Assembly: GCA_964536805.1 (NCBI GenBank) | Contig: CAZHYQ010000005.1 | Coordinates: 124,001 to 188,000, forward strand | Direction: 5' to 3' | DNA length: 64,000 nucleotides | DNA from: Longilinea sp964536805 | Lineage (GTDB): Bacteria > Chloroflexota > Anaerolineae > Anaerolineales > Anaerolineaceae | In this document: piece after piece, positions 42,275 through 51,611 of the stretch | Layout of the letters: the number at the start of each line of letters is the position of its first letter | Position numbering within the stretch: position 1 is the stretch's first letter | Position numbers and translations under genes: made by a program | The notes under the pieces: generated by a model | The model's input: the letters and a program-made list of their open reading frames with translations, nothing else | Databases searched by the model: none | Told to the model about the DNA's origin: nothing

Positions 42275-44650
42275 TCAAGGCAGGATCAAGCGGTGCGGTC
42301 CCTGGGTTGTCAACGTTGCGAGGACGCCGTTGGCGCCCTTTACCCTGGTTTGGTCGGAGAAGAATGATAATTCTATCCCTCGATATTGTACCGTAACTGG
42401 CCAGGGAAATGGGTTAAGACCTTGCAGGATTATTTCCTTCGTGGAAAGGCTGCGCAGCCCTAGAATTTGCAAAAACAGGCCAAGCGGCGGCAGAGAGGTG
42501 AGCGTATCATTCTCTCCAGCAATTTTGCCGGTGGACGCAGAAAAACTTTCATGGAAATGGCCGTCCGTCTCGAAATTTTGGCAAATGGCATTCATTAGTC
42601 GGGTAAACAGGTCAGCTGCTGTTTCCTGGTAGCCATATGCCAGCAAACCTTCAAGAATGAATTGATTCCAGGGCAGAAAGACCCGATCGAGATGCTGCTG
42701 TTCGGGTAACAGGTGACTGCCTGGACAAACCGGCATGCCATACGCCAGTCCGAATTCAGGCAGAATCGTCTCTTGAATCATGTGTAAAGCCCGTTCGCGC
42801 GATGAAATGTGCGCCCACAGCGGCAGCAGCAGACTGATATCCTTTTGATTGAGGTCCGGGGCGCGCAGCCACCCCTGGTCATCCTCCAACAATCCGCGAA
42901 TTTCAATGACCTCGACACTTGTGAAACGGGATGGCGTCACAACATGCCCAATACGGTTCATCCAGGCGATCTGGCCAGGGTCGATTACATCCAGGACCGG
43001 CGAACCATCGCTATGCCCATGGATAAGGAATGTCGCATGACGGGTATTGCTGGACTCGGCAAACAGATGGATCACCAGCTTTTGAGGCGAATCCAGGATT
43101 TGGTGCAATTCATGCCGGCCGGACCCGTGAAAAGAAAGCAAACTGGCTCCGTGAGGCCTTAATCCGGTGACAGTGTCGCGATAGGTGTAGGTGTTTTCAA
43201 CCACGCTCCAGGTCGATTCGACCTGTTTGGCCAAATTCTGGGCGCGTTGCTGCAATTTTCCAATGCTATCCTCACGGCCTATCATGGCGGCAATGGTGAT
43301 GAGGCTTTGAGCCTCCCGGAATAACATGGCTGCCAGCACAGGAGTCTCGACGTCCGCTGGATCCATGCCCTGATTGGCAGGTTGCCAGCGGTCAAATAAG
43401 GGATGGTCATCCAGCCCGATCTGTTCAGAATGTTCCCATTCAGGATAACCGTCTCCATCCTGATCATGCGGAGACGTGAACCAGGCCTCAAAAAAACGGT
43501 GCAATGAAGGGTAGATGCTTTTTAATCGCTCCAAATCAGGTTGGCAGGCGTGGATCTGAAGCGCAATGGTTGCCAGGAGAGGCTGTGCCATCATATGGAC
43601 GCGCTTTCCGCCCAAACCAGGTTTCCAATCGATTTCGCCATTTTCTTCCTGTACGGCAAGAAAGTTATCGATCACACCGGCGGCCAGGTCAGGCGCTGCA
43701 GGCAGGATCAGGTTATTAAGATACCAGGCATCCAACGCAGTCTGCCCGCTCCAGCGCGAATTGTAGTCGCTACCGTCGCCACGCAAGGAATGACCCTGAT
43801 CGGGGTTGCGGACTTGAACAAAGGTCTCCGATGGCAAATCGCCGCCTGCAGGAAAGAATAATTGAAAAGCAGTACGTTGTGCAGTTTCAAAGGCACTGTT
43901 CCAGATTGGATTCCCGGTGATGACCTTAATCCCCTGGCTGGCATTGACCATTTCAATTCGGGCTACTTCCGAATCCCAATCCCGGTTGGCGGTGGTTTGG
44001 GCCAATTCTAATGATGCTTCAGCTGTTGCCAAGGCTGCCAATGCCCAACTGAGATGCACTTCATTGCCCGGAAAAAGATCAAAATCGTATCCCAGGGTCG
44101 GAAACGAACTGGATCCGGGATTGGGTCCGTTGGTCAGAAAACACACCGGGCAGAGGTCGGCTGTTTTGCCTTCCAGAACGTAGGTTTTTGCCATTGGCAT
44201 GGCCGCCATGCCATGACCCTGATCCATCGGAGTTAAAAGAGTGGTCCAATCGAAACGGAATTTCTGATTTAGAATACTGCGGTTGTTGATATGGATTTGA
44301 CCGGTGATTACGTGCGATGAGGGAATCCAAATGTCCGCTTTCATTTCCAGTCCGGAAAGCGGCTGGCAGTTCAACTGTAGATAATTCGAATAATTGCGCA
44401 AAATGCGCAGGTTAAGGCCTGGCTGCGAGGCATGAGGTGGTCCGATTTCTGCACGGACCATCCGCGGAAACATGCGCATTGAACGTGCCCGCAAGCCGAA
44501 GGATGTGTTCAAAGAAAAGGGAGCGGTGTCTGTTTTGCGGCAGGTCAGCTCCCAGCAAATATCATTGGCATAATCCGGCTGTGAAAACCGGGCATCCGCC
44601 GCTAGCGTGAACCGGTCAGGAACAAGTGTGGAACCATTTTCCACAGGCAT
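42275..44650 (-). CDS. Large (alpha/alpha)6-barrel glycoside-hydrolase-like protein
   Basis: 791 aa, no signal peptide. The N-terminal 230 residues look like a beta-sandwich. The central part has barrel-type repeats with aromatic-rich motifs: VRNPDQGHSLRGDGSDYNSRWSGQ is cut here to RGDGSDYNSRWSG, followed by GYPEWEHSEQIGLDDHPLFDRW and a C-terminal FLPWNQFILEGLLAYGYQETAADL. The latter resembles GH63, trehalase and MGH-type glucosidases (GxxxxW..WN). Likely a glycoside hydrolase on a cytosolic or leaderlessly expressed substrate; catalytic Asp/Glu pair not certain. Confidence 0.65.
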   Translation of the reverse strand: MPVENGSTLVPDRFTLAADARFSQPDYANDICWELTCRKTDTAPFSLNTSFGLRARSMRMFPRMVRAEIGPPHASQPGLNLRILRNYSNYLQLNCQPLSGLEMKADIWIPSSHVITGQIHINNRSILNQKFRFDWTTLLTPMDQGHGMAAMPMAKTYVLEGKTADLCPVCFLTNGPNPGSSSFPTLGYDFDLFPGNEVHLSWALAALATAEASLELAQTTANRDWDSEVARIEMVNASQGIKVITGNPIWNSAFETAQRTAFQLFFPAGGDLPSETFVQVRNPDQGHSLRGDGSDYNSRWSGQTALDAWYLNNLILPAAPDLAAGVIDNFLAVQEENGEIDWKPGLGGKRVHMMAQPLLATIALQIHACQPDLERLKSIYPSLHRFFEAWFTSPHDQDGDGYPEWEHSEQIGLDDHPLFDRWQPANQGMDPADVETPVLAAMLFREAQSLITIAAMIGREDSIGKLQQRAQNLAKQVESTWSVVENTYTYRDTVTGLRPHGASLLSFHGSGRHELHQILDSPQKLVIHLFAESSNTRHATFLIHGHSDGSPVLDVIDPGQIAWMNRIGHVVTPSRFTSVEVIEIRGLLEDDQGWLRAPDLNQKDISLLLPLWAHISSRERALHMIQETILPEFGLAYGMPVCPGSHLLPEQQHLDRVFLPWNQFILEGLLAYGYQETAADLFTRLMNAICQNFETDGHFHESFSASTGKIAGENDTLTSLPPLGLFLQILGLRSLSTKEIILQGLNPFPWPVTVQYRGIELSFFSDQTRVKGANGVLATLTTQGPHRLILP

Positions 44651-44656
44651 GCGTCC

Positions 44657-44685
44657 ATTGTACGGTGAGATGTGTTTATGGTCAA
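44657..44685 (-). promoter_or_regulatory. Promoter of the glycoside-hydrolase-like gene
   Basis: Minus strand TTGACC, 17 bp, TACAAT, ending 6 nt before the ATG. No ribosome binding site fits, so a leaderless message is predicted. Confidence 0.7.
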
Positions 44686-44723
44686 TTCAAAAAAGCTGTG
44701 CTAGAATTTTCGCCGCTCCTTTC

Positions 44724-44732
44724 TGGTACAAT
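44724..44732 (+). promoter_or_regulatory. Extended -10 of the PBP gene
   Basis: TGGTACAAT, ending 11 nt before the ATG at 44744; no Shine-Dalgarno between. The predicted start is about 5 nt before the ATG, nearly leaderless. Confidence 0.6.
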
Positions 44733-44743
44733 GGTTTCTATAT

Positions 44744-47700
44744 ATGACAGATAACGAACCAAATCCAAACGAACAACCTCAAGAGCCGGAAGAACAAATA
44801 ACGCCGGCTGAAACCGAAGATACGCAACCGGTTAACACAAACGAACCGGCAACAGCGGAGCTGGCCGATCAGACACAACCGGTTAATCCGGTGCCGAATC
44901 AGGAACCTCGATCTGACGAATCCGGCATCACCCAAACGATTGCCACACCAGATGCTGCCGATAGGCATCCTACAGGCGAGCCGGATTCAACTGGCGGCTG
45001 GTATTCTGAAATGGAAACCCCTTCGCCCAACTCGGCGGAAACCCAGGCCGTTCTACCGTCTGTTCAAGGGTCGGCTCCGGACAATGTATCTCCGGACCTG
45101 CAGGTGACCCAGGCCAGTCTGCCGTCCGACCAGCAGGTGACCCAGGTCAACCTGCCTGCCGATCAACAACCCACACAGACCACCATTCCACCAAACCAGC
45201 AGGTAACTCGTGCAGCTCCCTCGCAAGTTTCTGCCACGAAAGTACCGCCCGCACCATCATCCAATCCACCCCGCGGTTCGGCTGATTTGCCACGCCACGT
45301 TGAGGAAGTGGATCTGGATGCGACCCGCGTCTCACAGACCGCCTACGCCAACCGCAGAACCCCGCCTAGTGCGCCGCCTCCCTTGTATCCTGGCCAACAA
45401 ATCACCGGTCCAAACCGGGTTGCTCAAAGGCCTGCCCAACAACCTCCAGCGCCACCGCCGATTACGCCGGCAAATAAACCCTCCCGAAAACCGGCACCCA
45501 AAGGCCGCCCGCTGGGTTGTTTCCTGCGCGGGGTGATTGCCTTGTTGTTTGTTGGAATTATTTTAATGGTCATCGCGGGATCATTCCTGGTTTACCAGTA
45601 TTTTTCAATTGCCGCCTCTTTACCCAGCGTAAAAGACTTGCAATTGCGCGCTTCTCAATTCGAAACGACGCGCATTCTGGACCGCAATGGCAATTCAATT
45701 TATGAAATACTGGATCCGAATGCCGGCCGCCGGACATACATCTCTCTGGAGAAGATGTCGCCGTACATCATCGCTGCAACGTTGGCAACAGAGGACAAGG
45801 AGTATTACAATCATCCTGGTTTCGATCTGGTCGCCATCATCCGCGCCATGGTGCTGAACTACACCACCGGTGAAAATGCTGGCGGCGCTTCAACCATCAC
45901 CCAACAGTTGGCTCGTACGTTGCTTCTACCTGATGAAAAATACGAACGGACCGTTCAGCGGAAAACGCGCGAGATCGTTCTGGCAGCGGAAATTACCCGT
46001 CAATACAGCAAAGAGCAAATTCTGGAGCTATATTTGAACGAGAATTTTTACGGAAACCGGGCTTACGGCATCGAAGCGGCGGCAGAAACATATTTTAATA
46101 CCTCAGCCGACAAACTTTCACCCGGCCAGGCAGCTTTTCTGGCTGGCCTGCCGCAGGCTCCGTCAGTCTATGACATTTTCACCAACCGCGACCAGACTTT
46201 GAACCGCTTCAAGACGGTTCTGGTGTTGATGTACCAGGCCAGCCAGGAAAAAGATTGCATCTTTGTCAGCACCAATGTGCAAAAAGTGTGCGTCGATGCC
46301 AATATGCTTTCCAACGCCGTTGGCGAAATTGAAGGCTTTTCCTTCCGCCAGACCACTGGATCCATCCGGTTCCCGCACTGGGTTTTCTACGTCACCGATA
46401 TTCTGGAACGAATGTTTGATGCCCAGCAAATCTACCGCTCCGGGTTCACCGTCTATACCACCATCGATCCAGCTCTACAAGAACAGGCTGAGCAGATTGT
46501 CAAGCAGCAGGTTTCGACGCTGGCCGACCGCAATGTGAGCGATGGGGCGTTGATTGCCATCAAGCCCAACACAGGCGAAATTCTGGCGATGGTCGGTTCG
46601 GCGGATTTCAATAATGAAGCCATTTCCGGGCAGGTTAACATGGCAATCAGCCCGCGGCAGCCTGGCTCTTCCATTAAACCCCTGACATATGCAGCTGCTT
46701 TTGAAAAAGGGTGGAATCCTGCCACGCTGATATGGGATGTGCCGAGCGAATTCTCGCCGTCAGGCATTGAATCCGACCCCAGTCCTAAATATGTTCCCGT
46801 AAATTATGATGGGCGCTTTCACGGGCCTGTTTCCGTGAGGACAGCGCTGGCTAATTCCTACAACATACCAGCCGTCAAAGCACTTCAATACGTTGGCATT
46901 TACGACGATCCGGCTACTTCCCAAAAAGAAGGCTTGATCAGTTTTGCAGAGCGCCTGGGAATCACCACCCTTACCCGCAGCGATTACGGCATGGCATTGA
47001 CTCTGGGCGGGGGTGACGTATCCTTGCTTGAAATGACCGGCGCATTTGCCGTGTTTGCGAACAACGGCCAAAAAGTTCCGCCGGTGGCCATCACAAAGAT
47101 TGTCGACTACCAGGGAAAAATAGTCTACGAATATAAGCCGCCCGTTGGCGACCAGGTGATTCGACCGGAGCACGCCTACCTGATATCGTCCATCCTATCG
47201 GATAACGAGGCCCGTGCGCCGATGTTCGGAACGAACTCGGTGCTGGCGCTGCCCTTTGTGGCGGCTGCCAAAACCGGCACCACCAACGACTTCCGTGATA
47301 ACTGGACAATCGGTTACACGCCCGACTTGGCCGTTGGCGTGTGGGTGGGAAATGCCGATTACACCCCCATGCAGAATACCACCGGGTTAACTGGCGCTGC
47401 CCCAATCTGGGCGCAATTTATGCAATATGCGGTTCCCCAATTGACCGGCAATACCGCCACACCCTTTCAACGGCCGGCGGGCATTGTCGAGCGGGTGGTG
47501 TGCGCCATCTCCGGAGCTGAACCTTCGGATTCATGTCCGGAACAGCGCACCGAATTATTCGCCTACGATCAGCTCCCGCCTGGCAAAGAGGACGATCTTT
47601 GGAAACGGGTCACTGTCGATACCTGGACCGGTTTGCGAGCCTCAGCAGCCTGTTCGGATTACGTTGATGAAAAAATTGCCATGAATGTCACCGATCCATT

Positions 47701-48256
47701 CGCGCGAAAATGGCTGCGCGAAACCGATGAAGGCCGCACCTGGGCCAGCGACCATGGTTTTGATGATCCAATCTTTTTTGTGCCGGAGCGTGATTGCCAG
47801 TTGAGCGACCCGCGCCCGACCATGCTGTTTGCAGCCATGAAGGACGGCGATACGCTGACAGTCAATCCCATCGATATTTATGCCGTGATCCATACGCCGG
47901 ATGATCTGCGCCGTTGGCGGCTGGAATATGGCATTGGCGAAGAACCCGCCGAGTGGAAGACCTTGCTGGACAATCAGACTGCCCAATATGAGAACCCCGA
48001 GAAGATTTATAGCTGGGACGTCACTGATATTTCGGCAGGAATGGTCACATTGCGGATTTATATGGATAGTACCGAGGATACATATGCTGAAAGGCTGATC
48101 CATATCAACCTGCAGGTGCCCACGCCTACCGCAACCCTGACGCCCACCGCCACGGTAACGCCAACTGCAACCGCCACGCTGCAGCCATCCCTCACGCCGA
48201 CGCCTACCGAAACACCCACGCCAACGTTAGGTTTCCCGCCTGCCGGCACGCCTTAA
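44744..48256 (+). CDS. Class A penicillin-binding protein (PBP1A type)
   Basis: 1170 aa. A cytosolic N-terminal tail of about 260 residues is rich in Pro, Gln and Thr, with repeated QVTQxxLPxDQQ units. One membrane helix (about 263-290) follows. The glycosyltransferase 51 domain has ATEDKEYYNHPG (catalytic Glu) and GGASTITQQLAR. The transpeptidase domain has SxxK in PGSSIKPLTYA, SYN in LANSYNIPA and KTGT. The tail is a Thr/Pro linker. It polymerises and cross-links peptidoglycan. The long disordered cytosolic tail is the odd feature. Confidence 0.96.
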   Translation: MTDNEPNPNEQPQEPEEQITPAETEDTQPVNTNEPATAELADQTQPVNPVPNQEPRSDESGITQTIATPDAADRHPTGEPDSTGGWYSEMETPSPNSAETQAVLPSVQGSAPDNVSPDLQVTQASLPSDQQVTQVNLPADQQPTQTTIPPNQQVTRAAPSQVSATKVPPAPSSNPPRGSADLPRHVEEVDLDATRVSQTAYANRRTPPSAPPPLYPGQQITGPNRVAQRPAQQPPAPPPITPANKPSRKPAPKGRPLGCFLRGVIALLFVGIILMVIAGSFLVYQYFSIAASLPSVKDLQLRASQFETTRILDRNGNSIYEILDPNAGRRTYISLEKMSPYIIAATLATEDKEYYNHPGFDLVAIIRAMVLNYTTGENAGGASTITQQLARTLLLPDEKYERTVQRKTREIVLAAEITRQYSKEQILELYLNENFYGNRAYGIEAAAETYFNTSADKLSPGQAAFLAGLPQAPSVYDIFTNRDQTLNRFKTVLVLMYQASQEKDCIFVSTNVQKVCVDANMLSNAVGEIEGFSFRQTTGSIRFPHWVFYVTDILERMFDAQQIYRSGFTVYTTIDPALQEQAEQIVKQQVSTLADRNVSDGALIAIKPNTGEILAMVGSADFNNEAISGQVNMAISPRQPGSSIKPLTYAAAFEKGWNPATLIWDVPSEFSPSGIESDPSPKYVPVNYDGRFHGPVSVRTALANSYNIPAVKALQYVGIYDDPATSQKEGLISFAERLGITTLTRSDYGMALTLGGGDVSLLEMTGAFAVFANNGQKVPPVAITKIVDYQGKIVYEYKPPVGDQVIRPEHAYLISSILSDNEARAPMFGTNSVLALPFVAAAKTGTTNDFRDNWTIGYTPDLAVGVWVGNADYTPMQNTTGLTGAAPIWAQFMQYAVPQLTGNTATPFQRPAGIVERVVCAISGAEPSDSCPEQRTELFAYDQLPPGKEDDLWKRVTVDTWTGLRASAACSDYVDEKIAMNVTDPFARKWLRETDEGRTWASDHGFDDPIFFVPERDCQLSDPRPTMLFAAMKDGDTLTVNPIDIYAVIHTPDDLRRWRLEYGIGEEPAEWKTLLDNQTAQYENPEKIYSWDVTDISAGMVTLRIYMDSTEDTYAERLIHINLQVPTPTATLTPTATVTPTATATLQPSLTPTPTETPTPTLGFPPAGTP

Positions 48257-48278
48257 TCATAGGTACAAATTGCCGTAA

Positions 48279-48310
48279 AGCAGCGGATGAATCCTTCCGC
48301 TGCTATTTAT
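48279..48310. terminator. Hairpin after the PBP gene
   Basis: AGCAGCGGA / TCCGCTGCT with an 8-nt loop, followed by ATTTATT on the plus strand. Between convergent genes; weak T-tract. Confidence 0.55.
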
Positions 48311-48324
48311 TCCAATTCTCTATT

Positions 48325-50571
48325 TCACAATATGGATAATTGGGTGGCTTCATCCCAGCCAATCGGGTCGGCATCCAGCAAATCGTTCCAAGAGTTGAGG
48401 TTGAGATCTGCCCATTCCGAGAGACGCCGCAGGTGCCGGAATTTAAGCACGCGCCAGCCCTGGAAAGCCTGTGCAAGGCGCGGGTCGCGTTTGAGTTTGT
48501 AGCCCAACAATCCTGCCCGCCCGCCTGGCAACACCACCACGCAGCGCTCTGCTGGAATGGCCTGGTCTGGATTTAGGACGTAGCGGCTGATCAGGCTGGA
48601 CGCCATCGGGAAGAATGCATAGATTACCGCTCCCTTTTTGTCCTTCCATAGAATTGGCAAATCGCCCTCTGCCGTCAAATGCAACAAGTTTGCGACTTTG
48701 AACAACAATTCACGCGTTGCGTCCAGGTCGGCGCGGCGGGCGGTTGGCGTTTCCTGATCCCGCAAATTCCAGCAATCAGGGCGGTCAGGATCCATTTCAG
48801 CATAGGAAACCAACACGGTAAGCACCAATTCTTCAGACGGCGTTAGCAAGCCCTGGAATTGCGCACAAAGCGCAGCATAAACATCGGTGAACATGCTGCC
48901 AGGATTTTTTTGCAGGATGCGGACGGTTTCCATTTCAATTCGGTCGGCGAGAGGGATCTCGGTTTCCGGCTTACCGGTTAACCACCATTGTCCGCTTTCC
49001 CCGCCGTGCGAGGCACCTGCATAATGAACCAGAGTGTTCCGGTCACCAAATACGGTTGAGAGTTGCGCTTGTACCCGGCTGAACAGATCGACCTGAACGG
49101 CATCGATTTCTCCAGGCAGACTGTTTTGCTGCACCTGCGCCGTCAAACAGGCGGTATAAAGCGGCATATATGGGGCAGGTTCGCCGCTTTGTACCAGGGC
49201 ATCCCTCACGGCCTGGCGGTAGATAACATCCGGTTTACGGTTGGCGGGCTGTATCGAACTGGCTGCCTTCCAACTTAATTGGATGAGGGTTTCCTCATTG
49301 TTTAACGCTGATCCTGCCAGTTCCAACCCGGAACAATGGGCCGCGGTTAGCGAAGAAAGCAGCAGACCGGTGGTGACCTCCGGAATCACGCCAAACCAGG
49401 ATACATCCGGGTCGAGATGGCGGGCCAAGGCGTTAAGGGCGCCATGGAAAGCGCCTGTTTGCCAGTACCAGTCAAAATGCTTGCGCTCCAGAACGCTGCG
49501 CATAGGTTGGACGGCTTCGCGGCCCCAGATCCAACCCGCCCAAAGCGCTGAGAGCATCCAAAATGCCTGGTTGGGCCGGGGAAAAATCAATAGAACTGCC
49601 CGCGGATGCACTTCCGGCGGTAACGGAAGCAAGCTCCGCGCGCGTCCGGGAAAAAGACAGATGCCGCCGCCAGTGGCGGGCAAATTTGGCCAGCGGGTGA
49701 TCGACAGGTTTTCCGCCGCATTGCTCCATTCCTGCACGGCGCCTTCTAATGCCAGCCATAGGTTATTCTCACGGAATTGGGGCGGTACGCCAAGTTGGCG
49801 GGGGCGGCCGCGTCCGCCTGAGGCTGGCCAAAGCGTATTGGCTGAATCGCACACCGAAAGAAGCAGTGCCTGGGCTAGCTGGCGTTTTTCGGCTGGCATG
49901 GCCAAAGCATCCACTTTATTGATCAGTGTGGTCAGCGCAAAGAGGGGGCGGGGCAGGTAAGTTTGTAAAGCATCGCTGACCGCTTCGCGTTGGGATTCAT
50001 CGACAGGGCCGATTCGTTCGATGGCGCGGGCGCGATGCATCGCATCGCGGCTGGAGAGCGCCAGTTGTTGTAAATCCGTTTCTCCCAGTTCTGCTTCGCC
50101 TTCAAAATTGCATTGGGGGCAATGTATTAGGCGCGCGTAGGGTATTTCAGCGTCGCGCGCCCAAAGGTAGGCTTGCGCATGGATTGCGGCATTGCAGTTT
50201 GGGCAAGAGGTGGCATAGAGTGATTGGATGTGCGTTTCAAGACGCTCATCCCCGCGGCGGGAATCAGCCAACTCGACCAGAGCCGATTGGAAATCATCCC
50301 GGCTGGGATTACGGGCTAATACTTCCATCATGAAGCTGATGATTGGGTTATTGACAGTGGCCAACACGCGGTAGCCTGCCCGGGCGGCCTCAAAGGCTAG
50401 CATGGGGTGCGATCCGAGCGGATCCAATACCCAGCTGCCAGCCGGAATGTGATCCTTTAGCCAGGCAGACCAGATACCCGAACGAACTGGCGGCAGGTAT
50501 TTTTCAAGGGGCCAGTTTATTTCTTGTGATTGTCCCGGATAATAACGGGCAGACAGATCCGTTGGAGTCAT
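48325..50571 (-). CDS. Degenerate DNA-methylase homologue (DUF1156-like) with zinc ribbon
   Basis: 748 aa. The N terminus reads SWVLDPLGSHP where methylases have a DPFxGxGT SAM motif, then a CPNC...CPQC zinc ribbon (Cys at about 123, 126, 151, 154). Near residue 330 is AVLLIFPRPNQAFWMLSALWAGWIWG, the place where active homologues have a TDPPY or NPPR motif. Both the SAM and catalytic motifs are altered, so catalysis is doubtful. No endonuclease gene is nearby. I infer a divergent methylase-fold protein of unknown role. Confidence 0.7.
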   Translation of the reverse strand: MTPTDLSARYYPGQSQEINWPLEKYLPPVRSGIWSAWLKDHIPAGSWVLDPLGSHPMLAFEAARAGYRVLATVNNPIISFMMEVLARNPSRDDFQSALVELADSRRGDERLETHIQSLYATSCPNCNAAIHAQAYLWARDAEIPYARLIHCPQCNFEGEAELGETDLQQLALSSRDAMHRARAIERIGPVDESQREAVSDALQTYLPRPLFALTTLINKVDALAMPAEKRQLAQALLLSVCDSANTLWPASGGRGRPRQLGVPPQFRENNLWLALEGAVQEWSNAAENLSITRWPNLPATGGGICLFPGRARSLLPLPPEVHPRAVLLIFPRPNQAFWMLSALWAGWIWGREAVQPMRSVLERKHFDWYWQTGAFHGALNALARHLDPDVSWFGVIPEVTTGLLLSSLTAAHCSGLELAGSALNNEETLIQLSWKAASSIQPANRKPDVIYRQAVRDALVQSGEPAPYMPLYTACLTAQVQQNSLPGEIDAVQVDLFSRVQAQLSTVFGDRNTLVHYAGASHGGESGQWWLTGKPETEIPLADRIEMETVRILQKNPGSMFTDVYAALCAQFQGLLTPSEELVLTVLVSYAEMDPDRPDCWNLRDQETPTARRADLDATRELLFKVANLLHLTAEGDLPILWKDKKGAVIYAFFPMASSLISRYVLNPDQAIPAERCVVVLPGGRAGLLGYKLKRDPRLAQAFQGWRVLKFRHLRRLSEWADLNLNSWNDLLDADPIGWDEATQLSIL

Positions 50572-50910
50572 GAGGCAGTCCAGTTTAATAAAAATGATGA
50601 CCGGATAGATTAATAATGAGTATATAAGAAAATAATGAAAATGGATGGAGAAAAGCGCCTTTTGGTTTAGGCAGGAGGATTACGAAACGCTTGCTATTCA
50701 AATGTTTTTTGGGATTTGTCCATGCACCGAGTTATTCGAGAGGACATGGTTTCGGTTCTTGCTACCAGGGTTGTTGTCTGGGTTTCAAACTTTGCTCAAA
50801 ACATTTGCTATTCTTCTGGATTTGAATACAATAAAATTAGTAAGCGGTTACGGTGAGAATTTTTGCACATATCTTTTCAACGCAAAAAAGATTTGTGATC
50901 GAGTGTGGAA
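50572..50910. other. AT-rich spacer without convincing gene
   Basis: About 340 bp between the methylase-like gene and a frameshifted secreted-protein gene. A 100-codon open frame at 50645-50947 has no recognisable domain or ribosome site and overlaps the following gene in another frame, so I do not call it. Composition becomes AT-rich here. Confidence 0.5.
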
Positions 50911-51581
50911 ATGCGGAAACTTAGAATTGCCATTTCAATTGCTTTGATTTTTGCCTTCTCGAACATTCAAAGATCCTCTGCAAGTTGGTATTCAGGCTCG
51001 AATCTTTCAAACGTTTATGGGGCATGGGCATATATCTCAACGCCCGCTAATCCAATTCACGTTGTTCAAGCAGATTATAGTGAAGTTGATAATTGGGTTT
51101 CTACATCCGGTCCAAATTGGATTCAGGCCGGTTGGGATTTTCGATCTGAAATGTCGATACCCAAACAATATGTCGAATACTGCTTAAATATTGCTTATTT
51201 CAATCAGATTATGTACTTAATGACACTTTCGCAACCCAAAGCTGGGGAACAACCGTTGATTACCTGATTGAATGGATTCCAGGAACTATTACTCAATGGT
51301 GTGCTTATACTAATGGTATACAACGTAACTGCGTCGAAGTCCGAAATGCTCCCTCGGATGTTCAAGTTAAATCAGAAGTGCATGTTAGCCCATTTAACCA
51401 GCTTGACACCACCTTTAATCCGGTCAGGTATAAAGGAAGTGATATGGTCTGGAGAGAATTTAACCAAAATTCATTTAGTTGGAATTTTCCATATCAAACT
51501 CAGGTTTTTAGTAATTCAAATTTCCGGAATTATCGGGTTGACACTTACGAAATTTACCTTCCTCATGTTGTAAACGAATAG
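50911..51581 (+). pseudogene. Frameshifted secreted protein, AT-rich island
   Basis: Frame 1 from ATG 50911 gives a signal peptide MRKLRIAISIALIFAFS and SWYSGSNLSNVYGAWAYISTP...NWIQAGWDF, then derails at about 51190-51205 and stops at 51267. The rest of the protein continues in another frame from about 51205: DYVLNDTFATQSWGTTVDY...WCAYTNGIQ...VRYKGSDMVW to the stop at 51581. Adding one base near 51200 makes a 223-codon protein. The family is not recognised. The shift may be real or a sequencing error. Confidence 0.7.
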
Positions 51582-51611
51582 TTGTATTGCACATACTTAA
51601 AGAAGGTAGTC

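Noticed and set aside
49241..49960. 239-codon plus-strand open frame inside the methylase-like gene
   Set aside because: Arg/Ser/Ala-rich antisense shadow of a well-supported long gene, with no recognisable domain.
50645..50947. 100-codon open frame MEKSAFWFRQ...
   Set aside because: No domain, no ribosome site, and it overlaps the better-supported signal-peptide start at 50911 in another frame.
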